NCBI GenBank assembly: GCA_028994555.1 | Contig: JARDVN010000001.1 | Coordinates: 1,860,001 to 1,924,000, forward strand | Source: Citrobacter amalonaticus | Lineage (GTDB): Bacteria; Pseudomonadota; Gammaproteobacteria; Enterobacterales; Enterobacteriaceae | DNA: 64,000 nucleotides | Direction: 5' to 3' | Part shown: positions 1-10,561 of the stretch, piece by piece | Layout of the letters: each line of letters starts with the position of its first letter | Position numbering within the stretch: the stretch's first letter is position 1 | The notes under the pieces: generated by a model | Database searches by the model: none | What the model saw: only the letters and a program-made list of their open reading frames with translations | Told to the model about the DNA's origin: nothing | Program-made: the position numbers and the translations under genes

Positions 1-16
1 ATAGAGAGAATAAAAA

Positions 17-1184
17 GTGAAACATCTGCATCGTTTCTTTAGCAGTGATGCCTCTGGGGGCATCATTCTTATCATCGCCGCAGTGCTGGCCATGCTGATG
101 GCCAATATGGGTGTGACCAGCGGATGGTATCACGCCTTTCTCGAGACGCCTGTCCAACTGCGCGTTGGCGCGCTTGAGATCAATAAAAACATGCTGTTGT
201 GGATTAACGACGCCCTGATGGCGGTGTTTTTCTTGTTGATTGGCCTTGAGGTCAAGCGCGAGTTAATGCAGGGCTCTCTGGCAAGTCTGCGCCAGGCGGC
301 TTTCCCGGTGGTTGCCGCCATCGGCGGAATGATTGTCCCGGCGCTGCTGTATCTGGCATTCAACTATGCCGATCCGATCACTCGCGAAGGCTGGGCGATC
401 CCGGCTGCCACAGATATCGCGTTTGCGCTGGGCGTTCTGGCGCTGCTCGGCAGCAGGGTGCCGTTGGCGCTGAAAATTTTCCTGATGGCGCTGGCGATCA
501 TCGACGATCTCGGCGCGATAGTCATTATTGCTCTGTTTTATACCAACGATCTGTCGATGGTTTCGCTGGGCGTTGCGGCGTTTGCCATAGCATTGCTGGC
601 GCTTCTGAATCTGTGCGGCGTCCGGCGCACGGGGGTGTACATCCTCGTTGGCGCGGTACTGTGGACCGCCGTGCTGAAATCCGGCGTCCATGCGACGCTG
701 GCAGGGGTGATTGTCGGCTTTTTCATTCCATTGAAAGAGAAATACGGGCGTTCCCCCCGCGAAGCGTCTGGAACATGTTCTGCATCCGTGGGTGGCGTAT
801 CTGATCCTGCCGCTGTTTGCCTTCGCCAATGCGGGCGTTTCTTTGCAGGGCGTGACGATGGACGGGCTGACCTCCATTCTGCCATTGGGCATTATTGCGG
901 GTCTGCTGGTGGGCAAGCCGCTGGGGATCAGTTTGTTCTGCTGGCTGGCGCTGCGCCTTAAGCTGGCGCATCTGCCGGAGGGAACCTCATTCCCGCAAAT
1001 TATGGCGGTCGGCATCCTGTGCGGCATTGGCTTTACGATGTCGATCTTTATCGCCAGCCTGGCCTTTAGCAGCGTGGATCCAGAGCTGATTAACTGGGCG
1101 AAGCTAGGGATCCTGATTGGCTCCCTGCTGTCGGCGGTGATTGGCTACAGCTTGCTGCGCGCGCGTTTACGCCCGTCTGCCTGA
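17..1184 (+). CDS. nhaA: Na+/H+ antiporter NhaA (one apparent frameshift)
   Basis: Inner-membrane antiporter that exports Na+ (or Li+) in exchange for protons and helps control pH and salt stress. The protein opens from a GTG codon as [15 protein letters not shown], like E. coli NhaA, and is made of many hydrophobic helices. The conserved DIAFALG and AIIDDLGAI segments carry the paired aspartates of the ion site. The frame breaks at the C run 753-758 (six C, five expected). Removing one C restores [13 protein letters not shown] and gives 388 residues, the E. coli length. The second part continues from about 759 in another frame. nhaR follows 64 bp downstream. The native promoter lies upstream of the window. 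Identity is secure; the break is probably a sequence error. Confidence 0.96.
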
Positions 1185-1248
1185 ACGGGCGAATTAGCTG
1201 GGGAGCCTCTTACGGCTCCCACTTTGTCACATTTATCAGAGTGAGTGT

Positions 1249-2149
1249 ATGTCCCATATTAATTACAACCATCTCTATTATTTCTGGCACGTCTATAAAG
1301 AGGGCTCAGTGGTCGGTGCGGCGGAGGCGCTCTATTTAACGCCGCAAACCATCACCGGGCAGATTAAAGCGCTTGAGGAGCGCCTGCAGGGTAAACTCTT
1401 CAAGCGTAAGGGGCGCGGTCTGGAGCCCAGCGAACTCGGCGAACTGATTTTTCGCTATGCGGATAAAATGTTTACCCTCAGCCAGGAGATGCTGGATATC
1501 GTGAACTACCGTAAAGAGTCCAATCTGTTATTTGACGTTGGCGTGGCGGATGCGCTGTCGAAGCGACTGGTCAGCAATGTACTGGATGCCGCCGTCGTTG
1601 AAGGGGAACAGATCCACCTGCGCTGTTTTGAATCGACCCATGAGATGCTACTGGAGCAGCTCAGCCAGCATAAGCTCGACATGATCATCTCGGACTGCCC
1701 GATTGACTCAACGCAGCAGGAAGGGCTGTTTTCGGTGAAGATTGGCGAGTGTAGCGTAAGCTTCTGGTGTACCCAACCGTTACCGGAAAAATCCTTCCCG
1801 GCCTGCCTGGAAGAGCGACGTCTGCTGATCCCTGGACGGCGTTCGATGTTGGGGCGCAAGTTACTGAACTGGATTAATTCCCAGGGGCTGAAGGTTGAAA
1901 TTCTGGGGGGAGTTTGACGACGCCGCATTGATGAAAGCCTTTGGTGCGACGCACAACGCGATTTTCGTGGCCCCGACACTCTATGCGAATGATTTTTACG
2001 CAGATGACTCGGTGGTCGAAATTGGTCGCGTGGAGAATGTGATGGAGGAATATCATGCCATCTTTGCCGAGAGGATGATTCAGCACCCGGCGGTTCAGCG
2101 TATCTGCAATACGAACTATTCGGCGTTATTTACGCCCCAGAACAAATAG
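1249..2149 (+). CDS. nhaR: LysR-type activator NhaR (one apparent frameshift)
   Basis: LysR-family activator of nhaA that responds to Na+. The N-terminal winged helix-turn-helix is visible in residues 1-60 ([20 protein letters not shown], then the [17 protein letters not shown] recognition region), followed by the ligand-binding domain. The frame breaks in the G run 1905-1910 (six G, five expected). With one G removed the protein reads through [16 protein letters not shown] and ends at 2149, giving 299 residues against about 301 in E. coli. It forms the nhaAR pair and converges on rpsT, with a shared terminator between them. Confidence 0.95.
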
Positions 2150-2160
2150 TCCAGACATAA

Positions 2161-2186
2161 AAAAAACCCGCTTGCGCGGGTTTTTT
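2161..2186. terminator. Bidirectional terminator between nhaR and rpsT
   Basis: Perfect 11-bp inverted repeat AAAAAACCCGC / GCGGGTTTTTT around a four-base loop (TTGC). The A and T tracts provide a U-run in both directions, so it can end both nhaR (+) and rpsT (-). Confidence 0.9.
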
Positions 2187-2210
2187 CACAAAGCAACAAT
2201 CAACAGGCGA

Positions 2211-2495
<285 letters not shown>

Positions 2496-2521
2496 CTATA
2501 TGGACAATTCAAAGGCCGAGG

Positions 2522-2550
2522 AATATGCCCTTTTAGCCTTCTTTTGTCAA
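2522..2550 (-). promoter_or_regulatory. Sigma-70 promoter of rpsT
   Basis: Read on the minus strand there is a consensus -35 TTGACA, a 17-bp spacer and CATATT as -10, placed to transcribe rpsT. It lies in the 327-bp gap 2475-2801, which otherwise holds the divergent ribF promoter. I saw no convincing gene in that gap. Confidence 0.7.
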
Positions 2551-2743
2551 TGGATTTGTGCAAATAAGCGCCGTTAATCTCGCGGCACTCGTTACGTAGT
2601 GATGGCGCAGGATTCTACCAGCTTGCGGGCTGTGAATACAGCTTTTCAGCGATAAAAATTGAATTGCGTTGTCAGTGGGCGATGAGTTTTGTCTCAGGGT
2701 AATGAAATCCATCTGCTTTCTGTTTCACCACATCAATCGCCGG

Positions 2744-2772
2744 TTAACCTTGACCGCCGTACAAGGTATACT
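2744..2772 (+). promoter_or_regulatory. Probable promoter of the ribF-ileS operon
   Basis: TTAACC (2744-2749), a 17-bp spacer and TATACT (2767-2772), about 30 bp before the ribF start. A visual match to sigma-70 consensus only. Confidence 0.55.
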
Positions 2773-2801
2773 TTGGCGATTTTCACTGTTTTGAGCCAGA
2801 C

Positions 2802-3741
2802 ATGAAGCTGATACGCGGCATACATAATCTCAGTCAGGCCCCGCACGGGTGTGTGCTGACTATTGGTAATTTCGACGGCGTGCATCGTGGTCATCGTGCG
2901 CTGCTGCAAGGTTTGCAGGAAGAAGGGCGCAGACGTGGCTTACCGGTGATGGTGATGATTTTCGAACCGCAGCCGCTTGAACTGTTTGCGACGGACAAAG
3001 CGCCTGCGCGCCTGACCCGCCTGCGTGAAAAATTGCGTTATCTTGCGCAATGCGGCGTCGACTACGTGCTGTGTGTGCGATTTGACCGCCGTTTTGCCGC
3101 CCTCACGGCACAGAACTTTATCAGCGATCTGCTAGTGAAGCGTCTTGGGGTGCAATTTCTCGCGGTGGGTGATGATTTCCGCTTTGGCGCTGGTCGCGAA
3201 GGCGATTTCTTGTTATTACAGAAGGCGGGTGTGGAATATGGTTTCGATATTACCAGCACCCAAACCTTCTGCGAGGGTGGCGTTCGTATCAGCAGTACCG
3301 CCGTGCGTCAGGCGCTGGCGCAGGACAACCTGTCTCTTGCCGAAAGCCTGCTGGGCCATCCGTTTACCATCTCTGGTCGCGTTGTGCACGGTGATGAACT
3401 TGGACGCACCATTGGTTTCCCGACGGCAAATTTACCGCTGCGTCGTCAGGTTTCCCCGGTTAAAGGGGTCTATGCGGTAGAAGTGATGGGGCTTGGCGAA
3501 AAGCCATTGCCCGGTGTGGCGAACATCGGGACACGTCCGACGGTCTCGGGCGTGCGCCAGCAACTGGAAGTGCATTTGCTGGATATTGCAATGGACCTCT
3601 ACGGTCGCCATATAGATGTAGTGCTGCGTAAAAAAAATACGCAATGAACAGCGATTTGCCTCGCTGGATGAACTCAAAGCGCAGATTGCGCGTGATGAAT
3701 TAACTGCCCGTGATTTTTTTGGGCTAACAAAACCGGCTTAA
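2802..3741 (+). CDS. ribF: Bifunctional riboflavin kinase / FAD synthetase RibF (one apparent frameshift)
   Basis: Makes FMN from riboflavin, then FAD from FMN. The N-terminal nucleotidyltransferase shows [16 protein letters not shown] (about residues 20-35) and ISSTAVR. The C-terminal flavokinase part has [19 protein letters not shown]. The A run 3630-3637 has eight A where seven are expected; as written the ORF stops early at 3647. With one A removed, the tail continues through a [16 protein letters not shown] segment and ends at 3741, giving 312 residues (E. coli 313). First gene of the ribF-ileS-lspA-fkpB-ispH operon. Confidence 0.96.
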
Positions 3742-3775
3742 AGGCCTGGGTAATCAATACGGAACCGAGAATCTG

Positions 3776-6593
3776 ATGAGTGACTTTAAATCAACCCTGA
3801 ATTTGCCGGAAACAGGGTTCCCGATGCGCGGCGATCTCGCGAAGCGCGAACCGGGAATGCTGGCGCGTTGGACTGATGATGACCTGTACGGCATCATTCG
3901 TGCGGCCAAAAAAAGGCAAAAAAACCTTCATTCTGCATGATGGCCCTCCTTATGCGAATGGCAGCATTCATATTGGTCACTCGGTTAACAAGATTCTGAA
4001 AGACATTATCGTGAAGTCCAAAGGACTCGCGGGATATGACTCGCCTTATGTTCCGGGTTGGGACTGCCACGGTCTGCCAATCGAGCTGAAAGTGGAGCAG
4101 GAATTCGGTAAGCCGGGTGAGAAATTTACCGCTGCGGAGTTCCGTGCGAAGTGCCGTGAATATGCAGCGACGCAGGTTGACGGCCAGCGCAAAGACTTTA
4201 TCCGTCTGGGCGTGCTTGGCGACTGGTCTCATCCGTATCTGACCATGGACTTCAAAACTGAAGCCAATATCATTCGCGCGTTGGGTAAAATCATCGGTAA
4301 CGGTCACCTGCATAAAGGCGCGAAGCCGGTGCACTGGTGCGTTGACTGCCGTTCTGCGCTGGCAGAAGCGGAAGTCGAATATTATGACAAAACCTCTCCG
4401 TCCATCGACGTGGCCTTCGTTGCCGCCGATCAGGACGCGGTGAAGGCCAAATTTGGCGTCTCCTCCGTTAACGGCCCGATTTCGCTGGTTATCTGGACCA
4501 CCACGCCGTGGACTCTGCCCGCAAACCGTGCGATCTCCCTTGCGCCGGACTTTGACTATGCGCTGGTACAGATCGACGGTCAGGCGGTGATCCTCGCCAA
4601 AGATCTGGTTGAAAGCGTGATGCAGCGTATTGGCGCGACGGACTTTACCGTTCTCGCTACCGTAAAAGGGGCGGAGCTTGAACTGCTGCGCTTTACCCAT
4701 CCGTTTATGGGCTTCGACGTTCCGGCGATCCTCGGCGATCATGTAACGCTGGATGCCGGTACGGGCGCTGTGCATACCGCGCCAGGCCATGGTCCGGATG
4801 ACTATGTCATCGGCCAGAAATACGGTCTGGAAGTCGCTAACCCGGTAGGACCGGACGGTGCTTATCTGCCGGGCACCTATCCGACGCTGGACGGAGTGAA
4901 CGTCTTTAAGGCGAACGATATTGTGGTTGCGCTGTTGAGCGAAAAAGGCGCGCTGCTGCACGTCGAGAAAATGCAGCACAGCTATCCGTGCTGCTGGCGT
5001 CATAAGACGCCTATCATCTTCCGTGCGACCCCGCAGTGGTTTGTCAGCATGGATCAGAAAGGTCTGCGCCAGCAGTCGCTGAAAGAGATCAAAGGCGTGC
5101 AGTGGATCCCGGACTGGGGCCAGGCGCGTATCGAGTCAATGGTTGCCAACCGCCCTGACTGGTGTATCTCCCGTCAGCGTACCTGGGGCGTGCCGATGTC
5201 TCTGTTCGTTCACAAAGACACTGAAGAGCTGCATCCGCGCGCCATCGAACTGATGGAAGAAGTGGCGAAGCGCGTTGAAGTTGACGGTATTCAGGCCTGG
5301 TGGGATCTGGACCCGAAAGAGATTCTGGGCGACGAAGCCGATCAGTACGTGAAAGTGCCGGATACTCTGGACGTCTGGTTTGATTCAGGATCCACACATG
5401 CCTCCGTTGTGGATGTGCGTCCGGAATTCGCCGGTCAAGCCGCGGATATGTATCTGGAAGGCTCCGACCAGCACCGTGGCTGGTTCATGTCTTCGCTGAT
5501 GATCTCCACGGCGATGAAAGGCAAAGCGCCGTATCGCCAGGTACTGACTCACGGCTTTACCGTCGACGGTCAGGGCCGCAAGATGTCCAAATCCATCGGC
5601 AATACCGTTTCGCCGCAGGATGTGATGAACAAACTGGGCGCGGACATTCTGCGTCTGTGGGTCGCCTCTACCGACTACACTGGTGAAATGGCGGTTTCGG
5701 ATGAGATCCTCAAACGTGCCGCCGACAGCTATCGTCGTATCCGCAACACTGCGCGTTTCCTGCTGGCGAACCTGAACGGGTTTGATCCGGTTAAAGACAT
5801 GGTGAAACCGGAAGAGATGGTGGTTCTGGACCGATGGGCGGTGGGCTGCGCGAAAGCGGCACAGGAAGATATCCTGAAAGCGTATGAAGCGTACGATTTC
5901 CATGAAGTGGTACAGCGCCTGATGCGCTTCTGCTCTGTGGAAATGGGCTCGTTCTATCTTGATATCATCAAAGATCGTCAGTACACCGCGAAGGCAGACA
6001 GTGTGGCGCGTCGTAGCTGTCAGAGCGCGCTCTGGCATATCGCGGAAGCGCTGGTTCGCTGGATGGCGCCGATCATGTCCTTCACCGCAGATGAAATCTG
6101 GGGTTATCTGCCGGGCGATCGCGAGAAATATGTCTTCACTGGCGAATGGTACACCGGCCTGTTTGGTCTGGCGGATACCGAAGCGATGAACGACGGTTTC
6201 TGGGATGTGCTGCTGCAGGTTCGTGGCGAAGTGAACAAGGTCATCGAACAGGCGCGTGCCGATAAGAAAGTGGGCGGTTCTCTGGAAGCGGCAGTGACCC
6301 TGTACGCGGAACCTGAACTTGCGGCTAAGCTGACTGCGCTGGGCGACGAATTACGATTTGTCCTGTTGACCTCCGGAGCGAAAGTCGCGGACTATGCCGG
6401 GGCTTCTGCGGATGCTCAGCAAAGCGAACTGCTCAAAGGGCTGAAAATTGCATTGAGTAAAGCCGAAGGTGATAAGTGTCCGCGCTGTTGGCACTACACC
6501 ACCGATGTCGGCAAGGTGGCGGAACACGCAGAAATCTGCGGCCGCTGTGTCAGCAACGTCGCCGGTGATGGCGAAAAACGTAAGTTTGCCTGA
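3776..6593 (+). CDS. ileS: Isoleucyl-tRNA synthetase IleS (one apparent frameshift)
   Basis: Charges tRNA-Ile; class I synthetase with an editing domain. The true start is ATG 3776 ([20 protein letters not shown]). The A run 3908-3914 has seven A where six are expected, which hides the first 45 residues from a simple ORF search. The signature HIGH is in [14 protein letters not shown] and KMSKS in [12 protein letters not shown]. The C-terminal zinc-binding cysteines are CPRCWHY and CGRCV. The corrected length is 938 residues, equal to E. coli. The stop overlaps the lspA start (TGATG). As an essential gene, a real frameshift here would be lethal. Confidence 0.98.
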
Positions 6594-7082
6594 TGAGTAA
6601 GCCTCTTTGTTCAACAGGGCTACGCTGGCTGTGGCTGGTGGTAGTCGTGCTGATTATCGATTTGGGCAGTAAGTACCTGATCCTCCAGAATTTTGCTCTG
6701 GGGGGATACGGTATCGCTGTTCCCGTCGCTTAATCTGCATTATGCGCGTAACTATGGTGCGGCGTTTAGCTTCCTCGCCGATAGCGGCGGCTGGCAACGC
6801 TGGTTCTTTGCCGGTATCGCGATCGGTATCTGTGTCATTCTGGCGGTAATGATGTACCGTTCGAAAGCCACGCAGAAGCTGAATAACATCGCATACGCTT
6901 TAATCATTGGTGGTGCGCTAGGAAACCTGTTCGATCGTCTGTGGCATGGCTTCGTTGTCGACATGATCGATTTCTACGTCGGGGACTGGCATTTTGCGAC
7001 CTTCAACCTGGCGGACACAGCGATTTGTGTCGGTGCCGCGTTGATTGTGCTGGAAGGTTTCCTGCCGAAAAAGCAGGCGTAA
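6593..7082 (+). CDS. lspA: Lipoprotein signal peptidase LspA (one apparent frameshift)
   Basis: Inner-membrane aspartyl peptidase that removes the signal peptide from prolipoproteins after lipidation. The ATG at 6593 overlaps the ileS stop. Four membrane segments are visible, with the catalytic aspartates in [18 protein letters not shown] and NLADTAI. The G run 6710-6715 has six G where five are expected. Corrected, the protein reads [17 protein letters not shown] and has 162 residues (E. coli 164). Essential and co-transcribed with ileS. Confidence 0.96.
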
Positions 7083-7086
7083 CAAA

Positions 7087-7240
7087 ATGCCGGATGGCGC
7101 TGATCAGGTGTTGTAGGCCTGATAAGCTTAGCGCCATCAGGCAAACATGTGCCGGATGGCGGCGTAAACGCCTTATCCGGCCTACAAAGTAGCGCGATCC
7201 TTGTAGGTCCGATAAGCGCAAGCGCCATCGGGCTAACAGG
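7087..7240. repeat. REP/BIME elements between lspA and fkpB
   Basis: Several palindromic REP units: GCCGGATGGCGCTGATCAGG, then GCCTGATAAGCTTAGCGCCATCAGGC, then GCCGGATGGCGG...CCTTATCCGGC, then a diverged GTCCGATAAGCGCAAGCGCCATCGGG. They lie inside the operon, so they probably affect mRNA stability or differential expression. Confidence 0.9.
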
Positions 7241-7266
7241 GGAGTCACAACAAGTGAGCAACCTGC

Positions 7267-7717
7267 ATGTCTAAATCAGTACAGAGTAACAGTGCGGTGC
7301 TGGTGCACTTCACCTTAAAACTCGACGATGGCTCCACCGCAGAGTCAACCCGTAATAACGGCAAGCCCGCGCTTTTCCGCCTGGGGGGATGGTTCTCTGT
7401 CTGAAGGACTGGAGCAACATCTTCTTGGACTGAAAGACGGCGATAAAACCACTTTTTCCCTGGAGCCGGATGCCGCGTTTGGCATCACGACGCCTGACCT
7501 GATTCAGTACTTCTCGCGCCGTGAATTTATGGACGCAGGCGAACCTGAAATCGGGGCTATTATGCTCTTTACCGCAATGGACGGCAGTGAGATGCCTGGC
7601 GTGATCCGCGAAATTAACGGTGATTCGATAACCGTCGATTTCAACCATCCGCTGGCCGGGCATACCGTTCATTTTGATATTGAAGTGCTGGAAGTCGATC
7701 CGGCACTGGAGGCATAA
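7267..7717 (+). CDS. fkpB: FKBP-type peptidyl-prolyl isomerase FkpB/SlpA (one apparent frameshift)
   Basis: SlyD-like cis-trans prolyl isomerase with a chaperone-like inserted flap. The protein starts [15 protein letters not shown] at 7267 and contains [19 protein letters not shown] and [16 protein letters not shown], diagnostic of the family. The G run 7383-7388 has six G where five are expected; the break falls at [11 protein letters not shown]. Corrected length is 149 residues, as in E. coli. It lies one base before the ispH start region in the same operon. Confidence 0.94.
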
Positions 7718-7718
7718 C

Positions 7719-8670
7719 ATGCAGATCCTGTTGGCCAACCCGCGCGGTTTTTGCGCCGGCGTAGACCGCGCTATCAGCATTGTTGAAAACGCGCTGGCCA
7801 TTTACGGTGCGCCGATTTACGTTCGTCATGAAGTGGTACATAACCGCTACGTTGTCGACAGCCTGCGCGAACGCGGGGCGATTTTCATCGAGCAGATCAG
7901 CGAAGTGCCGGACGGCGCGATCCTGATCTTCTCCGCACATGGTGTTTCTCAGGCGGTACGCAACGAAGCGAAAAGTCGCGATCTCACTGTCTTTGACGCG
8001 ACCTGTCCGCTGGTAACCAAAGTGCACATGGAAGTGGCGCGCGCCAGCCGTCGGGGCGAGGAGTCGATCCTGATTGGTCACGCCGGGCACCCTGAAGTGG
8101 AAGGCACGATGGGGCAGTACAGCAACCCGGCAGGGGGCATGTATCTGGTGGAATCGCCGGAAGATGTTTTTTTCACTGAATGTGAAAAACGAAGGCAAAC
8201 TCTCCTTTATGACCCAGACTACGCTTTCCGTCGACGATACGTCAGACGTGATTGACGCGTTGCGCCAGCGCTTCCCAAAAATCGTCGGGCCGCGTAAAGA
8301 TGACATTTGCTACGCCACTACTAATCGTCAGGAAGCAGTGCGTGCGCTGGCGGAACAGGCGGATGTCGTGCTGGTAGTCGGTTCAAAGAACTCGTCAAAC
8401 TCAAACCGTCTGGCCGAACTGGCGCAGCGGATGGGGAAAGCGGCGTTTCTGATTGACGATGCGACCGATATCCAGGAAGCCTGGGTGAAAGAGGTGAAAT
8501 GCGTAGGCGTTACCGCAGGGGCGTCGGCGCCGGATATACTGGTGCAAAACGTTATCAAGCGTCTGCAGGAACTGGGTGGCGGCGAGGCTATCCCGCTGGA
8601 AGGCCGTGAAGAAAATATTGTTTTCGAAGTGCCGAAAGAGTTGCGACTCGACATTCAGCAGGTTGATTAA
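7719..8670 (+). CDS. ispH: 4-hydroxy-3-methylbut-2-enyl diphosphate reductase IspH (one apparent frameshift)
   Basis: Last step of the MEP isoprenoid pathway: [4Fe-4S] enzyme reducing HMBPP to IPP and DMAPP. Iron-sulfur cysteines are visible in [12 protein letters not shown] (Cys12), [11 protein letters not shown] and [13 protein letters not shown]. The conserved TTNRQEA and [10 protein letters not shown] motifs are present. The T run 8167-8173 has seven T where six are expected, splitting the ORF at [13 protein letters not shown]. Corrected length is 316 residues, as in E. coli. Essential gene and last in the ribF operon, followed by a strong hairpin. Confidence 0.97.
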
Positions 8671-8672
8671 AC

Positions 8673-8691
8673 CAGGGGGCATAAGCCCCCC
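8673..8691 (+). terminator. Hairpin after ispH (first copy of a duplicated hairpin)
   Basis: GGGGGC-ATAA-GCCCCC stem-loop three bases after the ispH stop. There is no long U-run, so termination may be partial. The same 18 bases (CAGGGGGCATAAGCCCCC) recur at 8836-8853. Confidence 0.6.
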
Positions 8692-8757
8692 TTGAGAGTG
8701 ATGACAAACCTCATCCCGATACAGGACAAGCAGAGGTAACCTTACTCAAAAATAAGG

Positions 8758-8777
8758 AAAATCAATTTATTGATTTT
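8758..8777. other. A/T-rich stem-loop
   Basis: AAAATCAA / TTGATTTT perfect 8-bp inverted repeat with a TTTA loop, in the short non-coding stretch between ispH and the accessory cluster. Function unknown; it is one of four hairpins packed in about 185 bp. Confidence 0.6.
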
Positions 8778-8790
8778 CGGCTGATAACCA

Positions 8791-8824
8791 CAAAGAAGGA
8801 AAAACCACGCTTTTTCCTTCTTTG
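8791..8824. terminator. 14-bp perfect hairpin, probable terminator of the accessory operon
   Basis: CAAAGAAGGAAAAA / TTTTTCCTTCTTTG, perfect 14-bp inverted repeat with a six-base loop. On the minus strand it follows the SDR gene (stop at 8861), so it could end the nine-gene operon. It is symmetrical enough to act on the + strand too. Confidence 0.65.
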
Positions 8825-8835
8825 TCAGCAGTCTG

Positions 8836-8857
8836 CAGGGGGCATAAGCCCCCTTTT
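8836..8857. terminator. Second copy of the ispH-type hairpin, with T-run
   Basis: GGGGGC-ATAA-GCCCCC followed by TTTT on the + strand: a standard intrinsic terminator for + transcription. It lies four bases from the end of the minus-strand SDR gene. It is an exact 18-nt repeat of the hairpin at 8673-8690. Confidence 0.75.
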
Positions 8858-8860
8858 ATC

Positions 8861-9643
8861 TTACTCGTCGTCTTCATCCTGCATGATGGCGCTACGCCCA
8901 CCGTCCATCACGATAGTGGTGCCCGCAATAAATCCAGCTTTTTCGCTGCTTAAAAACAGACACAGTTCACCGACTTCTTCCGGCTTGCCGATGCGTCCAA
9001 CGGGATGCTTCTTCACCGTTTTCTCACGGGCAATTCGGGCATCAGGGTGCCCATCAAACCACGCCTGATTCCCGGCGGTATCAATAAAGCCCGGTGCGAT
9101 GCCAACGGTGCGGATCTCTGGCCCCCATTCAATAGTCAGGCTTTGCACAAGCGACAGTAATGCACGCTTGGTAATGTTATACGGCGCACAGCCCGGCATG
9201 GTGGAGAAGGCGTGATTCGATGTGATAATTAAAATCACGCCGTGACTCTTTTGCAGCGCCGGGCGGGCAGATTTCGCCAGATACCAGTGCGAACGCAGGT
9301 TCAAATCCAGATTATGCGACCAGTCGCTCTCTTCGCAGTCGATACCTTTGAACACGTTTTTCCCGGCGTTAGAAACAACAACATCAATGCGTCCGTACAG
9401 CTTTTCTGCCTCAATGACGAACTGTTTAATTGCCGCAGTTTGTGTTACGTCAACCGAAAAGTAGTGATAGCGCCCGTTGAATTCTTCCAGCATCTGGCGA
9501 GCGCTGGCGGCTTTCTCCAGTGACGAAAAGGCGCAGCCAATCACGATATCGCCATTTTGCAAGAAGGTGCGGGCGATGGCTTCGCCGATGCCCTGGCTGG
9601 TCCCGGTGACCAACACGATGCGGGGCGTATGTTGCGTGGTCAT
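8861..9643 (-). CDS. Short-chain dehydrogenase/reductase, probable aldose dehydrogenase
   Basis: Classical SDR of 260 residues. The NAD(P)-binding motif TGTSQGIG is at residues 13-20 and NAG at 92-94. The catalytic set is Ser142, Tyr155 and Lys159 (YNITK), and the C-terminal part holds the usual PGFIDT segment. The family oxidises sugars and alcohols. Given the lactonase, dehydratase and lyase in the same operon, oxidation of an aldose to its aldonolactone, or of a later intermediate, is the likely role. The acidic tail (QDEDDE) is unusual. Last gene of the operon, nine bases after the lyase gene. Its frame is intact. Substrate cannot be read from sequence. Confidence 0.8.
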   Translation of the reverse strand: MTTQHTPRIVLVTGTSQGIGEAIARTFLQNGDIVIGCAFSSLEKAASARQMLEEFNGRYHYFSVDVTQTAAIKQFVIEAEKLYGRIDVVVSNAGKNVFKGIDCEESDWSHNLDLNLRSHWYLAKSARPALQKSHGVILIITSNHAFSTMPGCAPYNITKRALLSLVQSLTIEWGPEIRTVGIAPGFIDTAGNQAWFDGHPDARIAREKTVKKHPVGRIGKPEEVGELCLFLSSEKAGFIAGTTIVMDGGRSAIMQDEDDE

Positions 9644-9652
9644 ATTTATCCC

Positions 9653-10561
9653 TTACGCTAAGTTAAAATCATGGATCAGTTGGGTAATCGCCTGCCGATC
9701 GTCTGTGTCCAGCGCCCAGCCAGGACGGCGACAGTAGTCGCTGGCGATAATACCGCGCTGCATCAGCAGCGTTTTTTCCACCTGAATAATGTATTCGCAA
9801 TGACTCATCCAGCGCTGAATAAACGGCAACAGTTGCTGGTGAAGCGCTTTTGCCTGCTGGATTTCTCCTGCTTGCCAGTGGCGATAAATCCGCACATATA
9901 CTTCGGTAAACGAACAGCCCGGCATCACGCCCTTGCCGCCCGCTTCCAGCATTTGCAACATATACAATCCAGCATAGCCGTTCAGTACGTTGGCCTGCGG
10001 AGCATGGCGCAAAAACTCGCGCGTGTACTCCACGGGCGGGTTGCACTCGATTTTAAACACGGCATGTGGATAACGTTCCGCCACGGTGGCGAGCTGCTCT
10101 GGCGTAATCGGTAGCCCGGTCTCGCCTGGCGCATATTGCACCATCACTGGAATATCAACGGCTTCCAGCACGGCGAAAATATGTTCCTGAATCGCCTGAG
10201 GGCTGGGCGAGAGAAAAAACGGCGGCAGCAGCATCAGCGCATCGGCACCCAGCGCCTGATAGCGCGTGGCCCGCTTGATAGCGATTTCTGTACTGTGATC
10301 CGTCACGGAAAAAGCACGATACAGCGGGCTGCCTGCCAGCGTGTTGATCATCAACTGCGCCAGGCGATCGCGCTCACTGTCATCAAGCTTTGGAAACTCG
10401 CTGGCTATCCCAAACAGCGTCGCGCCGTTCGCACCGCTGGTGGCGAGATGCTCCAGGAGGCGGATAAAACTACGTTCGTCAATTTCGCCTTGTGAGGTGA
10501 ACGGCATCGCCACGATAGGGTTTACGCCGCAGATGTGGGCGGCGGTGTAATGCGTACTCAT
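9653..10561 (-). CDS. DHDPS/NAL-family lyase acting on a 2-keto-3-deoxy sugar acid (predicted)
   Basis: A 302-residue protein of the dihydrodipicolinate synthase / N-acetylneuraminate lyase family: class I, Schiff-base (beta/alpha)8 barrel. The likely Schiff-base lysine is Lys170 (VFKIECN) and the catalytic tyrosine Tyr143 (VQYAPGETG). The usual GGTTGE motif is replaced by GIASEFPKL (51-59), so it is not DapA. Relatives next to IlvD-type dehydratases are 2-keto-3-deoxy-aldonate aldolases or dehydratases. The ATG overlaps the dehydratase stop (ATGA), implying translational coupling. As written it is fused to the dehydratase by one extra C at 10590-10595; I treat it as separate. Aldolase versus dehydratase activity is open. 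Confidence 0.8.
   Translation of the reverse strand: MSTHYTAAHICGVNPIVAMPFTSQGEIDERSFIRLLEHLATSGANGATLFGIASEFPKLDDSERDRLAQLMINTLAGSPLYRAFSVTDHSTEIAIKRATRYQALGADALMLLPPFFLSPSPQAIQEHIFAVLEAVDIPVMVQYAPGETGLPITPEQLATVAERYPHAVFKIECNPPVEYTREFLRHAPQANVLNGYAGLYMLQMLEAGGKGVMPGCSFTEVYVRIYRHWQAGEIQQAKALHQQLLPFIQRWMSHCEYIIQVEKTLLMQRGIIASDYCRRPGWALDTDDRQAITQLIHDFNLA

Noticed and set aside
753..758. nhaA, nhaR, ileS and other broken genes as genuine pseudogenes
   Set aside because: All breaks are single-base gains in homopolymers, with otherwise fully conserved sequence and family-length products; several of the genes are essential.
8701..8739. 12-codon ORF (MTNLIPIQDKQR) as a leader peptide
   Set aside because: Only a weak ribosome-binding site, no runs of regulatory codons, and no + strand gene downstream for it to control.
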